NCBI RefSeq assembly: GCF_015999465.1
Contig: NZ_CP065534.1
Coordinates: forward strand, 2,108,001-2,172,000
Reading direction: 5' to 3'
Source: Lonsdalea populi
Lineage (GTDB): Bacteria; Pseudomonadota; Gammaproteobacteria; Enterobacterales; Enterobacteriaceae
Length of the DNA stretch: 64,000 nucleotides
Within the stretch, counting starts at the first letter, position 1. Each line of letters starts with the position of its first letter. The notes under the pieces were generated by a model, which worked only from the letters and a program-made list of their open reading frames with translations, was not told where the DNA came from and did no database searches. The position numbers and the translations under genes were made by a program. Positions 39,337 to 49,537 of the stretch are shown piece by piece.

Positions 39337-40460
39337 TTACTCTTCGCTCGACGGATAGTCAATATAACCTTTATCCGTCCCACCAAATAGCGAGCCGGCG
39401 TCAACGGTGTTTAACGGCAGACCATGCCGGATACGGTGCGGTAAATCCGGATTGGCGATGAAGGTACGGCCGAACCCAAACAGGTCGCCATATCCCTGCG
39501 CCAACCGGTGTTCCGCTTTCTGCTGGGTATATTTCCCGGCATACATGATCACGCCCGAGAAGGTCTCCCGCAGCGCCTGACGAAACGTTTCCGGCAGTTC
39601 GGGATTGTTCTCCCAGTCGGCTTCGGCAATCGATAGGTAGGCGATCCCCATCGACTGCAACATCGCTGCCGCCGACACGTAGGTGTGATGCGGATCGTTT
39701 TCAACCAGCCCCAGATAAACGCGCTCTTCGTCGGTGGTTTCAAACAGCGGCGCGAAACGGACGCCGACACGCGATGCCCCGAAAACGTCGATGACGGCTT
39801 CGGTCACTTCTTTCAGGAACCGCAGACGGTTCGTCAGCGAACCGCCGTATTCGTCGGTACGCAGGTTGGTATGGTGAGAAATGAACTGGTTAATCAGGTA
39901 ACCGTTGGCGGCATGCAGTTCGACGCCGTCAAAACCCGCGTCGCGCGCATTTTCCGCCGCCTTGCGATACTGCCGCACCAGCGCCTTCACTTCAGCCGTC
40001 GACAGCGCGCGCGGCAAGCTGGGATCCGCCAGCGTACCGGTACCCGGCCCGGTTTCAATAAAGACTTTGACGCTTTCAGCACGCAGCGCAGACGGTGCGA
40101 CCGGTGCCGCGCCGTCCGGCTGCAGCGACGTATGAGACACTCGCCCCACGTGCCACAGCTGGCAGAAAATCACGCCGCCCTCTTCGTGCACCGCGTCCGT
40201 CACCTTACGCCAGCCCGCCACCTGTTCCGCGTTATAAATACCGGGCGTCCAGGCGTAGCCCTACCCTGAGGCTCAATCTGGGTGCCTTCCGTCACCATAA
40301 AACCGGCGGTGGCGCGTTGACGATAGTACGTCGCCATCAGATCGTTGGGGATGTCGCCGGGCTGGGAGCTACGAGAGCGGGTCAACGGCGGCAAGGCAAT
40401 ACGGTTGCGCAGTGTGAAATCACCCAGAGTCAGGGGGGTAAACAGTACGTGTTCAGACAT
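39337..40460 (-). pseudogene. Old-yellow-enzyme-type NADH:flavin oxidoreductase, frameshifted
   Basis: NemA-like ene-reductase gene. The first part (from 40460) reads MSEHVLFTPLTLGDFTLRNR and on to PPLTRSRSSQPGDIPNDLM and GFMVTEGTQIEPQG. Near 40258-40264 the frame must shift by one base to continue as GYAWTPGIYNAEQVAGWRKV. The rest (to 39337) is intact, with CQLWHVGRVSH, the FMN/active-site block GFDGVELHAANGYLINQF, and YGGSLTNRLRF. The likely lesion is one lost G in a G-run (GGTAGGGCTACG). Since all else is conserved this is a recent mutation or a sequencing error. Divergent from a LysR gene. Confidence 0.85.
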
Positions 40461-40674
40461 CAATTTTTCCAATATCAGCGAAATAAGCTCGCCACCCTAA
40501 CACATTTATAAATTTAAATATAATAATGTGATATTTGCCTCGTTGCTGGTTGCACCCACATCGGGTTTGAGCACTGCCTCCCCGATAGTTAAGAAATATT
40601 GCAACCAACTAAATCAACCTATAATATTCACTTTACAACAACTATAACAACAAACTTATTCACGAATAGAGAAT

Positions 40675-41538
40675 ATGGATCTCACCCAACTCCGCATGTT
40701 TTGTCTGGTTGCCGATAGCGGCTCCATGGCTCGCGCCGCCGAACTGCTACAACGTGTTCCTTCCAATCTAACGACGCGATTGCGTCAGTTGGAGTCAGAA
40801 CTTGGCACGGATCTGTTCATACGCGAAAAGCAGCGTCTGCGACTATCGCCAGCCGGACACAATTTTCTGGGATATGCCCGCAAAATCCTCGCGTTGAGTG
40901 ATGAAGCGTTGATGATAAGCCATGGCGTCACGCCAGGCGGGCAATTTTTACTAGGAACGGAAGAACACGCCGCCCTGCTGTTGCTGCCCGAACTCCTGGC
41001 GCAATTTCATCACCGCTTTCCGCAGGTTGTGACCACGCTGACATGCGCCGCCGGGACGCAGTTACTGGACGAGGTCAATCACGGCGCGCTGGCCGCCGCG
41101 CTGGTCAGTTGTCCCATTGATAACGATGCGCTGCACCACTGTCGGATCGTCAGCGATCGCCTGGTACTCATCACCTCGCGCCAGCATCCAAAGGTGAAGC
41201 AAGCAAAAGAATTAGCAGGCACAGTGATACTGCAAGCCGCTGACGCCGGCGATTATCGGCCTCTGCTCACCGACTGGAGCCGCGGGCAGAGCGCGTTGTC
41301 GGGGCCGTGGATTGCGGTGAACTCACTCACCGCGCTGCTGGCCAGCGTCGCCGGCGGGTCGGGCGCGGCATTTCTGCCTCAGTCCATACTGACCGCGCTA
41401 CCCGGCGGCAGCCAGGTTCAGACCCATCCGCTGCCTGAGACGGTCGACGATATCGCCGTCGAACTGGTATGGCGTCGGGATGCTTTTGGTCCCAACGTTG
41501 AAGCCTTAAAAAAGCTGATGATTGAACGATTTTCATAA
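40675..41538 (+). CDS. LysR-family transcriptional regulator
   Basis: 287 residues. The N-terminal helix-turn-helix MDLTQLRMFCLVADSGSMAR continues AAELLQRVPSNLTTRLRQLE, and an effector-binding domain spans about 90-285. It is divergent from the OYE gene (214 bp) and precedes frmA-fghA on the same strand, so either could be its target. The 214-bp divergent gap, rich in AT with AACAAC-type repeats, would hold its binding site. I cannot assign a specific LysR subfamily. Confidence 0.92.
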   Translation: MDLTQLRMFCLVADSGSMARAAELLQRVPSNLTTRLRQLESELGTDLFIREKQRLRLSPAGHNFLGYARKILALSDEALMISHGVTPGGQFLLGTEEHAALLLLPELLAQFHHRFPQVVTTLTCAAGTQLLDEVNHGALAAALVSCPIDNDALHHCRIVSDRLVLITSRQHPKVKQAKELAGTVILQAADAGDYRPLLTDWSRGQSALSGPWIAVNSLTALLASVAGGSGAAFLPQSILTALPGGSQVQTHPLPETVDDIAVELVWRRDAFGPNVEALKKLMIERFS

Positions 41539-41577
41539 TAAGCCGTTTCGCGAGGTCGCAGAACGATCTCATCGTGA

Positions 41578-42750
<1,173 letters not shown>

Positions 42751-42767
42751 GCTGAGGTCGCCCCGTC

Positions 42768-43610
42768 ATGACTGCGCCATTGGAACTTCTTGAGCAACAC
42801 CGCCTCTTCGGCGGTTGGCAACAGCGTTATCGTCACACCTCAGCCGTGCTGCAGTGCGACATGACGTTTAGCCTTTATCTGCCGCCGACGGCGGAGAAAA
42901 CGCCGCCGCCAGTGCTGTACTGGCTGTCCGGGCTAACCTGCACTGATGAAAACTTCGCGGTGAAATCCGGGGCGCAGCGCATCGCGGCCGAGCTGGGATT
43001 GGCGCTGGTGATCCCGGACACCAGCCCGCGCGGCGAGGCGGTCGCCGACGACAGCGGGTACGATTTGGGCCAGGGCGCGGGCTTTTACGTTAACGCGACC
43101 GAAGCGCCGTGGCAGTCGCACTACCGGATGTTCGACTATATCAGCGATGAACTGCCGCAGCTGATTCGGCAGCATGTCGACGTCAGCGACCGTCAGTCCA
43201 TCAGCGGTCATTCAATGGGCGGCCACGGCGCGCTGATGCTCGCACTGCGTCATCCGGGACGGTATCGGTCGGTGTCGGCTTTCGCGCCTATCGTCAACCC
43301 CAGCGCGGTGCCCTGGGGGCGCAAAGCGTTCAGCGCCTATCTTGGCGAGGACGAACAGCGGTGGCGTGACTACGACAGCTGCCATCTGCTGGCCGCTGGC
43401 GATCCTCCGCTGCCGATACTGATCGATCAGGGCGAGGACGATCCGTTCCTGCCGGAGCAGCTACAGCCGCAAGCGCTGGACGCCATCGCCCGCCAGCGGC
43501 AGTGGCCGCTGACGCTGCGCATACAGCCTGGCTACGATCACAGCTATTTCTTCATTGCCAGCTTTATCGAGGATCATCTGCGTTTCCACGGGAAATTCTT
43601 GCAGCCATAA
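42768..43610 (+). CDS. fghA: S-formylglutathione hydrolase
   Basis: Serine hydrolase (esterase D family) that releases formate and glutathione from S-formylglutathione. 280 residues, like E. coli YeiG/FrmB. The nucleophile is Ser149 in [14 protein letters not shown]; the acid and histidine are in [14 protein letters not shown] and [10 protein letters not shown]. The oxyanion segment [13 protein letters not shown] is present. Its partner frmA lies directly upstream. In E. coli yeiG stands next to folE, and here folE is about 8 kb away, with chemoreceptor and reductase genes inserted. Confidence 0.96.
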   Translation: MTAPLELLEQHRLFGGWQQRYRHTSAVLQCDMTFSLYLPPTAEKTPPPVLYWLSGLTCTDENFAVKSGAQRIAAELGLALVIPDTSPRGEAVADDSGYDLGQGAGFYVNATEAPWQSHYRMFDYISDELPQLIRQHVDVSDRQSISGHSMGGHGALMLALRHPGRYRSVSAFAPIVNPSAVPWGRKAFSAYLGEDEQRWRDYDSCHLLAAGDPPLPILIDQGEDDPFLPEQLQPQALDAIARQRQWPLTLRIQPGYDHSYFFIASFIEDHLRFHGKFLQP

Positions 43611-43781
43611 GGTGAGAGGGGTTTAATACCTGCACGGACACAGGCAAGGCTTGGCTTTTTGAGGTCCGGCGGCATCAGGCCGATTTTCCGGATTTCAGCG
43701 CTCTGTCTTGCATGCCCGTCCCGTAGAGACAATAAGACACACAGTCACAGCATTGCAGAACGCCCGCAGTTTCGGGCGATA

Positions 43782-44024
43782 ATGCTGCACAGCCAACAGG
43801 GAGTGACCAATTTGCAACGTAAGCGTCTTTCATCCGCCGATCTGTTTGCCGTCGGCTACGATGCTGAAACCAGCATTCTTGAAATCGAATTCCTTAATGG
43901 AAGCCTTTACCAGTATCAAGGCGTAGCGCGCATGATTTACGAAGAACTGCTCGCTTCGAGTTCGAAAGGCAGCTATTACTCTCGCTACATCAAAAATTCA
44001 TTTCCCTACCAAAAATTGCAGTAA
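43782..44024 (+). CDS. KTSC domain-containing protein
   Basis: Short protein with a KTSC domain, named for the lysine-tRNA-synthetase C-terminal-like segment. It reads LSSADLFAVGYDAETSILEI then GSLYQYQGV and YYSRYIKNSFPYQKL. Function unknown; the family is often found in phage and accessory regions. The ATG at 43782 gives 80 residues. A TTG at 43812, 7 nt after AGGGAG, gives 70 and has the better ribosome site; the frame is open to 43659. It lies alone between fghA and hcxA. Confidence 0.75.
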   Translation: MLHSQQGVTNLQRKRLSSADLFAVGYDAETSILEIEFLNGSLYQYQGVARMIYEELLASSSKGSYYSRYIKNSFPYQKLQ

Positions 44025-44029
44025 TCATT

Positions 44030-44049
44030 CAGGGCGGAAAATCGCCCTG
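44030..44049. terminator. Hairpin between convergent genes
   Basis: CAGGGCG / CGCCCTG with a 6-nt loop, between the convergent KTSC and hcxA-like genes. No U-tract on either side, so its role as a terminator is uncertain. Confidence 0.4.
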
Positions 44050-44066
44050 CCTTCATTATCTCAATC

Positions 44067-45155
44067 TCACTCGCTCACGGACTCCACCCGCCTGAACGCC
44101 GTCATCAGACGCGCTTCATCCAGCGCCACCGGTACAAAGTGGATGGATTCGCCCGGTTGTAGGGTACGATCGATAATCGCATTCATCGCCGCCGAGTCGT
44201 TGATGTCTATCGCCAGATCGGCCAGCGTGGTGGGCAGCCCCATCAGACGAAATGCCGCGCTGAGTTCAAGCAATGCCTCGGAATCGTCCAGCAGCGCGCA
44301 CTGCACCAGGATGCCGTAAGCCACCTTGGTGCCGTGAAGAAAACGCTCCAAGTGCGGCAACACCGTCAGCCCGTTATGCACCGCATGCGCCGCTGCCACG
44401 CGGGTGTAACGCTCGCCCAGACCGCCGACCATGCCGCCGCCGGCGATAATCGCTTCGACCACGTCCAGAAAGTCCTGATTAATCGTTCCCGACTCAACCG
44501 CTTTCAGCGCGGCTTCGCTTTGTCGCAGCAGCACGTTGCGAATGTCCAATGCCGTCTGCAACCCCAGCCGAACGGTCAGCGGCAGCGTCTCCGGGCGGGG
44601 ACTCAGCACCACGGCTTCGTACCACTTGGCAAGCGTATCGCCGATACCGGCCAGCAGATAGTCCACCGGGGCAGACAGGATAATGCGCGGTTCCACCAAC
44701 ACTATATGGTTCGCGTCTTCGAAAATTTCGAACCGTAACGCCTGTCCCTCGTCGTTATACCAGACGGACAGCGGCGTCCACGCCGCGCAGGTCGCCGCAA
44801 TCGTCGGGATCGCCACGAGCGGAACGCCCAGACGACGCGCCACCACTTTGGCGGTATCCAGTACCGCCCCGCCCCCGACGCCGATGACCACGGAACGATC
44901 GTCGCCCGCCAAAGTGACCCATCTTTCGACTTCGCTTTCGCTGCAGTGCGCGGCGAAGCATCCCCGCTTTGCGCCTTCCGCCGAAAACTCGGCGGGCAGA
45001 TAAGGTTTCGCGGCGTTCAGCGCGCGTTCGCCGTGGATCCATAGCGCCCGTTTAAGCATCGGCGCAGGATAGAAATCGGCCAGTTTGTCGATAGCCCCTG
45101 GAAAGGAAAAGTAATTCGCCGGCCCAACCTGGACACGGATAGGTGTTGTGCTCAT
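44067..45155 (-). CDS. hcxA: Iron-type alcohol dehydrogenase, hydroxycarboxylate dehydrogenase A-like
   Basis: 362-residue glycerol-dehydrogenase-fold enzyme, close to E. coli HcxA (YbdH), which reduces 2-oxo acids with NADPH. Alignment is strong throughout: RVQVGPANYFSFPGAI, SVVIGVGGGAVLDTAKVVAR, PTIAATCAAWTPLSVWY, and the metal-site region AAAHAVHNGLTVLPHLERFL followed by HGTKVAYGILVQ. In E. coli ybdH is at a different locus. Here it is divergent from a sugar-type ABC ATPase gene, which suggests co-regulation with a transporter of a hydroxy- or oxo-acid or polyol; that is inference. Confidence 0.9.
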   Translation of the reverse strand: MSTTPIRVQVGPANYFSFPGAIDKLADFYPAPMLKRALWIHGERALNAAKPYLPAEFSAEGAKRGCFAAHCSESEVERWVTLAGDDRSVVIGVGGGAVLDTAKVVARRLGVPLVAIPTIAATCAAWTPLSVWYNDEGQALRFEIFEDANHIVLVEPRIILSAPVDYLLAGIGDTLAKWYEAVVLSPRPETLPLTVRLGLQTALDIRNVLLRQSEAALKAVESGTINQDFLDVVEAIIAGGGMVGGLGERYTRVAAAHAVHNGLTVLPHLERFLHGTKVAYGILVQCALLDDSEALLELSAAFRLMGLPTTLADLAIDINDSAAMNAIIDRTLQPGESIHFVPVALDEARLMTAFRRVESVSE

Positions 45156-45421
45156 TATCGGTTATTCCTTGCGTTACAGCGTGTTGGCCTTTTATTGCGG
45201 TGGGGCGGTCACCCCGATTGCGGTTTTTGTCATCAGACCGTCAACGCATCTTAAAATCATCGGGTCCTATTCTTAATCACTTTTTTGCTTAAGTTATGCT
45301 TTTTCATTTTCAAACGCGGCGCGGATCCCCGCTATTCAGCATTCTTTATCTCACAAAAGTGTGTTAATTTTCAGCCGGCTAACGCCACTATCCCTTATCG
45401 CCAAGACGAGTCGCCGTAGTT

Positions 45422-46933
45422 ATGTCCATTGCCCACCGTTCACGTTTGGAAATGCGCGACATTTCCATCTCCTTCGCCGGTTTCCCGGCGTTAAAACAGG
45501 TGCAGTTCGCCCTGGAGGGCGGTTCTATTCACGCTCTGACGGGCGCTAACGGCGCCGGAAAATCCACCCTGATGGCGATTCTGTCGGGGTCGCATGACCG
45601 CTATACCGGTGATATCTTGCTGGACGGCGAAGCCGTTTCCATCCACTCCCCGCGTGATGCCAAGCGATACGGCATTCATCTGGTTCAGCAGGAAGTCGAC
45701 GCGGCGCTGGTGCCGACGCTCTCGGTCGCGGAAAACATCATGCTGGATACGCTGGCGCAAAACGGCCACGGCCTGAACTGGCCGTATCTCCGCCGTCAAG
45801 CTGCTGCGCTGCTGGCGCAACTGGGTATAACCCTCAACGTGCGGCGCCGCATGGAACACTGCACGCTGGCGGAAAAACAGCAGGTGCTGCTGGCGCGTGC
45901 ACTGTCGCATGACTGCCGTTTTCTGATCCTCGACGAGCCCACGGCGCCGCTGGATCAGGAAGAGAGCGAACGGCTCTTTGCCGTCGTGCGCCGCCTGCAG
46001 GAGGAGGGCATCGGTATCGTGTTTATTTCTCACCGCATTCACGAGTTGAAAGCGATTTGCGACACGCTGACCGTGCTTCGCGACGGCGAATTCGTCAGCC
46101 GCACGTCGATGCAGGGGCTGAGCAGCGAACAGATCGTCGAAAATATGCTCGGTCATCAGCTAACCGACATCTTCCCTCCCCGCACGCCGGTATCGCATGA
46201 CGAGACGCTGTTGCGCATTGAAGGCCTGCATGACGACACGTTGCTGCGGGATATCACTCTGACGCTGCGCAAAGGCGAAATTCTGGGCATCGCCGGTCTG
46301 GCGGGCGCCGGAAAGACCGAGCTGTGCAAGGCGCTGTTTGGCGCAAGCCGTAGTCGCATTCGCGCGGGAACATATCGTGGACAGCCCTGGAAACCACGCA
46401 CCCCTGCCGATTCTGTCGCCGCGGGGATCGCGCTGGTGCCGGAAGAGCGTCGCAAGGAGGGGATTTTCATTGATGAAACCGTGTCAATGAACCTGAGCAT
46501 CGCCGCCAGCGACAGCTTTTCCCGCTGGGGCGTGTTCAGCAGAGGCCAGGCCGTCACCTGGGCAAAACAATTGATCCGGCAGCTCGACATTCGCACCCGT
46601 GGCCCTCAGCAGACCATTCGCCGTTTGTCCGGCGGCAACCAGCAAAAGGTCGCCATCGGCAAATGGATGCGCAGCGATATGCAGGTGCTGATTTTTGACG
46701 AACCGACCAAAGGCGTGGACATCAAAGCCAAGCAGGATTTGTTTGGATTGATGGGGGCGCTGTCGCAACAGGGGAAAGGGATTATTTACGCCTCGGGTGA
46801 ATTCTCCGAACTGGTGGGATTGTGCGATCGCATCTGCGTGCTGTGGGATGGCCGTGTCGTGGCGGAGCTGGACGCCGCGGCGACGGACGAAGAAACCCTT
46901 TTATTGTATTCAACCGGAGGAACTCCTGCGTGA
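45422..46933 (+). CDS. Sugar-type ABC transporter ATP-binding protein (dual NBD)
   Basis: 503-residue tandem ATPase of the MglA/RbsA type (CUT2 family). NBD1 has Walker A GANGAGKST (about 41-49), the degenerate signature CTLAEKQQVLLARAL and Walker B FLILDEPTAPLD. NBD2 has Walker A GLAGAGKTE (about 293), the signature LSGGNQQKVAIGKW and Walker B VLIFDEPTKGVD. Its stop overlaps the permease GTG start by 4 bp. It has no recognisable ribosome site at 45422; an internal ATG at 45452 is possible. E. coli mgl is in this neighbourhood, but the proteins are not close enough to be MglA. No binding-protein gene is adjacent. Confidence 0.92.
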   Translation: MSIAHRSRLEMRDISISFAGFPALKQVQFALEGGSIHALTGANGAGKSTLMAILSGSHDRYTGDILLDGEAVSIHSPRDAKRYGIHLVQQEVDAALVPTLSVAENIMLDTLAQNGHGLNWPYLRRQAAALLAQLGITLNVRRRMEHCTLAEKQQVLLARALSHDCRFLILDEPTAPLDQEESERLFAVVRRLQEEGIGIVFISHRIHELKAICDTLTVLRDGEFVSRTSMQGLSSEQIVENMLGHQLTDIFPPRTPVSHDETLLRIEGLHDDTLLRDITLTLRKGEILGIAGLAGAGKTELCKALFGASRSRIRAGTYRGQPWKPRTPADSVAAGIALVPEERRKEGIFIDETVSMNLSIAASDSFSRWGVFSRGQAVTWAKQLIRQLDIRTRGPQQTIRRLSGGNQQKVAIGKWMRSDMQVLIFDEPTKGVDIKAKQDLFGLMGALSQQGKGIIYASGEFSELVGLCDRICVLWDGRVVAELDAAATDEETLLLYSTGGTPA

Positions 46934-47925
46934 GTCAGCAACATTCATCTAACGGGGCTCTCCCTGTCATCCATCGTCTGTTCGATTTCCTGTACAAATG
47001 GGGCATGCTGCTGACCGTCGTCGCGCTGGTGGTGCTGTTTGGACTGGCGTCAGATAACTTTCTCGACCCGTACAACATCATCAACATCCTGAGATCCATC
47101 GCCATTGTGACGGTGATCGCCATCGGCGTGTCCTTGTCGCTGTCCGTCGGCGGCTTCGACCTGTCTGTGGGTTCGACGGCATCGCTGGCCAACGCGCTGG
47201 TGGTTTCGCTGTTCGTCTGGTACGGCTTCGGCACGACGGGCGCGATTTTACTGACGCTGGCGCTGTGCATGCTGGTGGGATTATTCAACGCCTTCCTGAT
47301 CGTCATTCTGCGCATTCCGGACATGCTGGCGACGCTGGCGAGTCTGTTTGTGATTCAGGGCGTCGCGATGACCTACAGTTACGGCGGCTCAATCACCCAA
47401 AACATGGTCTTACCCAGCGGGGAAATGGCGGAAGGTCTGATCCCGGAATTTTTCTCCACTCTCGGGCAGGTGCCGACCATCGTCGTGATCATGCTGGCGG
47501 TTACCGTCATCGTACAACTGTACCTCTCACTGACCAAACACGGACGCCGGATGTACGCCATCGGCGGTAATCCCGAAGCCGCTCGTCTCGCCGGTATTCG
47601 CTCCGCGCGCTACCGGGTCATGGCCTACGTATTTTCCTCGCTGCTGGCCGCGCTGGGCGGTATCTTGCTGGCGTCGCGCATCGGTTCCTCTCAGGTCAAC
47701 GCCGGTGGCGGCTATTTGATGGATGCCGTAGCCGCCGCCTATATCGGATTTTCGCTAGCGGGTTCCGGCAAACCGAACGCACTGGGCACGCTGGTCGGCG
47801 CCGTGCTGCTGGGTGTATTGCAAAATGGTCTGGTCATGCTGTCCGTGCCCTATTACGCCATGGACATCATTAAAGGGCTGGTGCTCGCCGCCGCGCTGGC
47901 GATGACCTACTTCCAAAAACGCTAA
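46930..47925 (+). CDS. Sugar-type ABC transporter permease
   Basis: 331-residue BPD_transp_2-family permease of the RbsC/MglC type. The GTG start at 46930 lies within the overlap GTGA and after GGAGGAA. The membrane helices are regular, with SLSLSVGGFDLSVGSTASLA, the family loop YAIGGNPEAARLAGI, and GKPNALGTLVGAVLLGVLQNG. One permease gene with a dual ATPase is the normal CUT2 composition, but a periplasmic binding protein gene is absent on either side. Confidence 0.92.
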   Translation: MSQQHSSNGALPVIHRLFDFLYKWGMLLTVVALVVLFGLASDNFLDPYNIINILRSIAIVTVIAIGVSLSLSVGGFDLSVGSTASLANALVVSLFVWYGFGTTGAILLTLALCMLVGLFNAFLIVILRIPDMLATLASLFVIQGVAMTYSYGGSITQNMVLPSGEMAEGLIPEFFSTLGQVPTIVVIMLAVTVIVQLYLSLTKHGRRMYAIGGNPEAARLAGIRSARYRVMAYVFSSLLAALGGILLASRIGSSQVNAGGGYLMDAVAAAYIGFSLAGSGKPNALGTLVGAVLLGVLQNGLVMLSVPYYAMDIIKGLVLAAALAMTYFQKR

Positions 47926-48127
47926 GCACGCTCACCGGCGTATCTAAGGCATTGCCCGATAGATACACCGGTGACGAAACCGGTTATTGCACAAACCGGT
48001 TAACTTCTCGTTATAAAGCGCACATTTCACTTAAAAAAATTCATACAAAATTGTGATCTACATCGTATTTCTTTACCTCTTTGTCTAAAATAAGCGCGTT
48101 CTTCCTTATTCATTTCGAGAAATATTT

Positions 48128-49318
48128 ATGGAATCCGCCGCACCATCACGCTCCACAGCCTGGATGCGTGTCATTACGCTGTCTGTTGCCGCGTTTATTT
48201 TTAACACCACCGAATTCATTCCCGTCGGACTTCTCAGCGGCATTGCGCAGAGTTTTGCCATGAAGACAGAAGAAGTCGGACTGATGATTACTATTTACGC
48301 CTGGATTGTGACCCTGGCGTCCTTGATCTGCGTGCTGCTGACCAGCGGCATCGAGCGGCGCAAGCTGCTGATCGGGATCTTTTGCCTGTTTATCGCCAGC
48401 CATGTGCTGTCGGCGGTGGCCTGGAACTTCACGGTGCTGGTGATCTCCCGCGCCGGGGTGGCGCTGGCCCACTCTGTGTTCTGGTCCATCACCGCCTCGC
48501 TGGCTATCCGCATGGCGCCGCCGGGAAAACGTGCGGCGGCGCTGAGTATGCTCGCTACGGGTACGGCGCTGGCGATGGTGCTGGGTCTGCCGATGGGCCG
48601 CGTAGTCGGTCAGTTGCTGGGCTGGCGCGTGACCTTTATGGTGATTGCAGTCGGCGCCACGGTTTCACTGATTCTGCTGGCGCGCCTGTTGCCGCGTCTG
48701 CCGAGCGAACACTCCGGCTCGCTGGCCAGCGTTCCCATGCTGTTCAAGCGCCCGGAACTGGTGACGGTGTATGTGCTGATCGTCATTCTGGTCACCGCGC
48801 ACTTCACGGCTTACAGCTATATCGAGCCGTTTATCCAGAATGTGGCCGGCCAGTCCGAAAACTTCACGACGCTGATCCTGTTGCTGTTCGGGGCTGCGGG
48901 TATTCTCGGCAGCGTGCTATATAGCCGTTACAGCGACAAACACCCGACCGGCTTTTTGCTTAGCGCGATCGGATTGCTGGTGCTTTCGTTGGGGTTGTTG
49001 CTGCCTGCCGCGGGCTACGAATCCAGCATGATCGTCCTGTGCATGGTGTGGGGCATGGCGATCATGGGCATTGGTCTGGCGATGCAGACCAACGTTTTGA
49101 GCCTGGCCCCGGATGCTAGCGATATTGCAATGTCCATCTTCTCGGGCCTTTATAACCTGGGTATCGGCGCAGGCGCCCTGCTAGGCAGTAAAGTCAGCCT
49201 GTATGTGGGCATGAGCACGATTGGGTATGTGGCTGCGCCGCTGGCGCTGCTGCCATTGGCATGGATTCTGTATACCTCCTACCGCCGCGCCCGTCCTGAA
49301 AGTCATCCTTCCGCCTGA
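48128..49318 (+). CDS. sotB: Sugar efflux transporter SotB
   Basis: Major-facilitator exporter of arabinose and IPTG in E. coli (formerly YdeA). 396 residues with 12 helices. Conserved blocks are [40 protein letters not shown] and the MAMALF-like turn [20 protein letters not shown]. In E. coli sotB is at another locus; here it follows the ABC permease by 200 bp, with repeats of ACCGGTT and no clear terminator in between. Confidence 0.93.
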   Translation: MESAAPSRSTAWMRVITLSVAAFIFNTTEFIPVGLLSGIAQSFAMKTEEVGLMITIYAWIVTLASLICVLLTSGIERRKLLIGIFCLFIASHVLSAVAWNFTVLVISRAGVALAHSVFWSITASLAIRMAPPGKRAAALSMLATGTALAMVLGLPMGRVVGQLLGWRVTFMVIAVGATVSLILLARLLPRLPSEHSGSLASVPMLFKRPELVTVYVLIVILVTAHFTAYSYIEPFIQNVAGQSENFTTLILLLFGAAGILGSVLYSRYSDKHPTGFLLSAIGLLVLSLGLLLPAAGYESSMIVLCMVWGMAIMGIGLAMQTNVLSLAPDASDIAMSIFSGLYNLGIGAGALLGSKVSLYVGMSTIGYVAAPLALLPLAWILYTSYRRARPESHPSA

Positions 49319-49477
49319 CGGCTTGCGCACTTTCCCTCTCCGGCTCCCTCGCGGGCCGGAGTTTCCCACTTCCCGCTTCTTCTACTCTGCCCGTTACTGC
49401 TTTCCTCCATCGTCCGTGGACCACGCATCGAACGATCCCTTTTTATCTCCGCCTTGAGCCATCATGACGCGCCCCAT

Positions 49478-49516
49478 AAAAAAGCCGGTCAGCACAAAGC
49501 GTGCGACCGGCCTTTT
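49478..49516. terminator. Bidirectional terminator between sotB and lysP
   Basis: GCCGGTC (49484-49490) pairs with GACCGGC (49505-49511). An A-run precedes it and TTTT follows, so it can act for the convergent lysP (minus) and sotB (plus). Confidence 0.8.
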
Positions 49517-49537
49517 CAGTGGCTTACCCTGGCGGGA

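Noticed and set aside
47941..48005. Repeated ACCGGTT motifs after the ABC permease
   Set aside because: They can form short hairpins, but there is no U-tract and no regular spacing, so neither terminator nor operator is supported.
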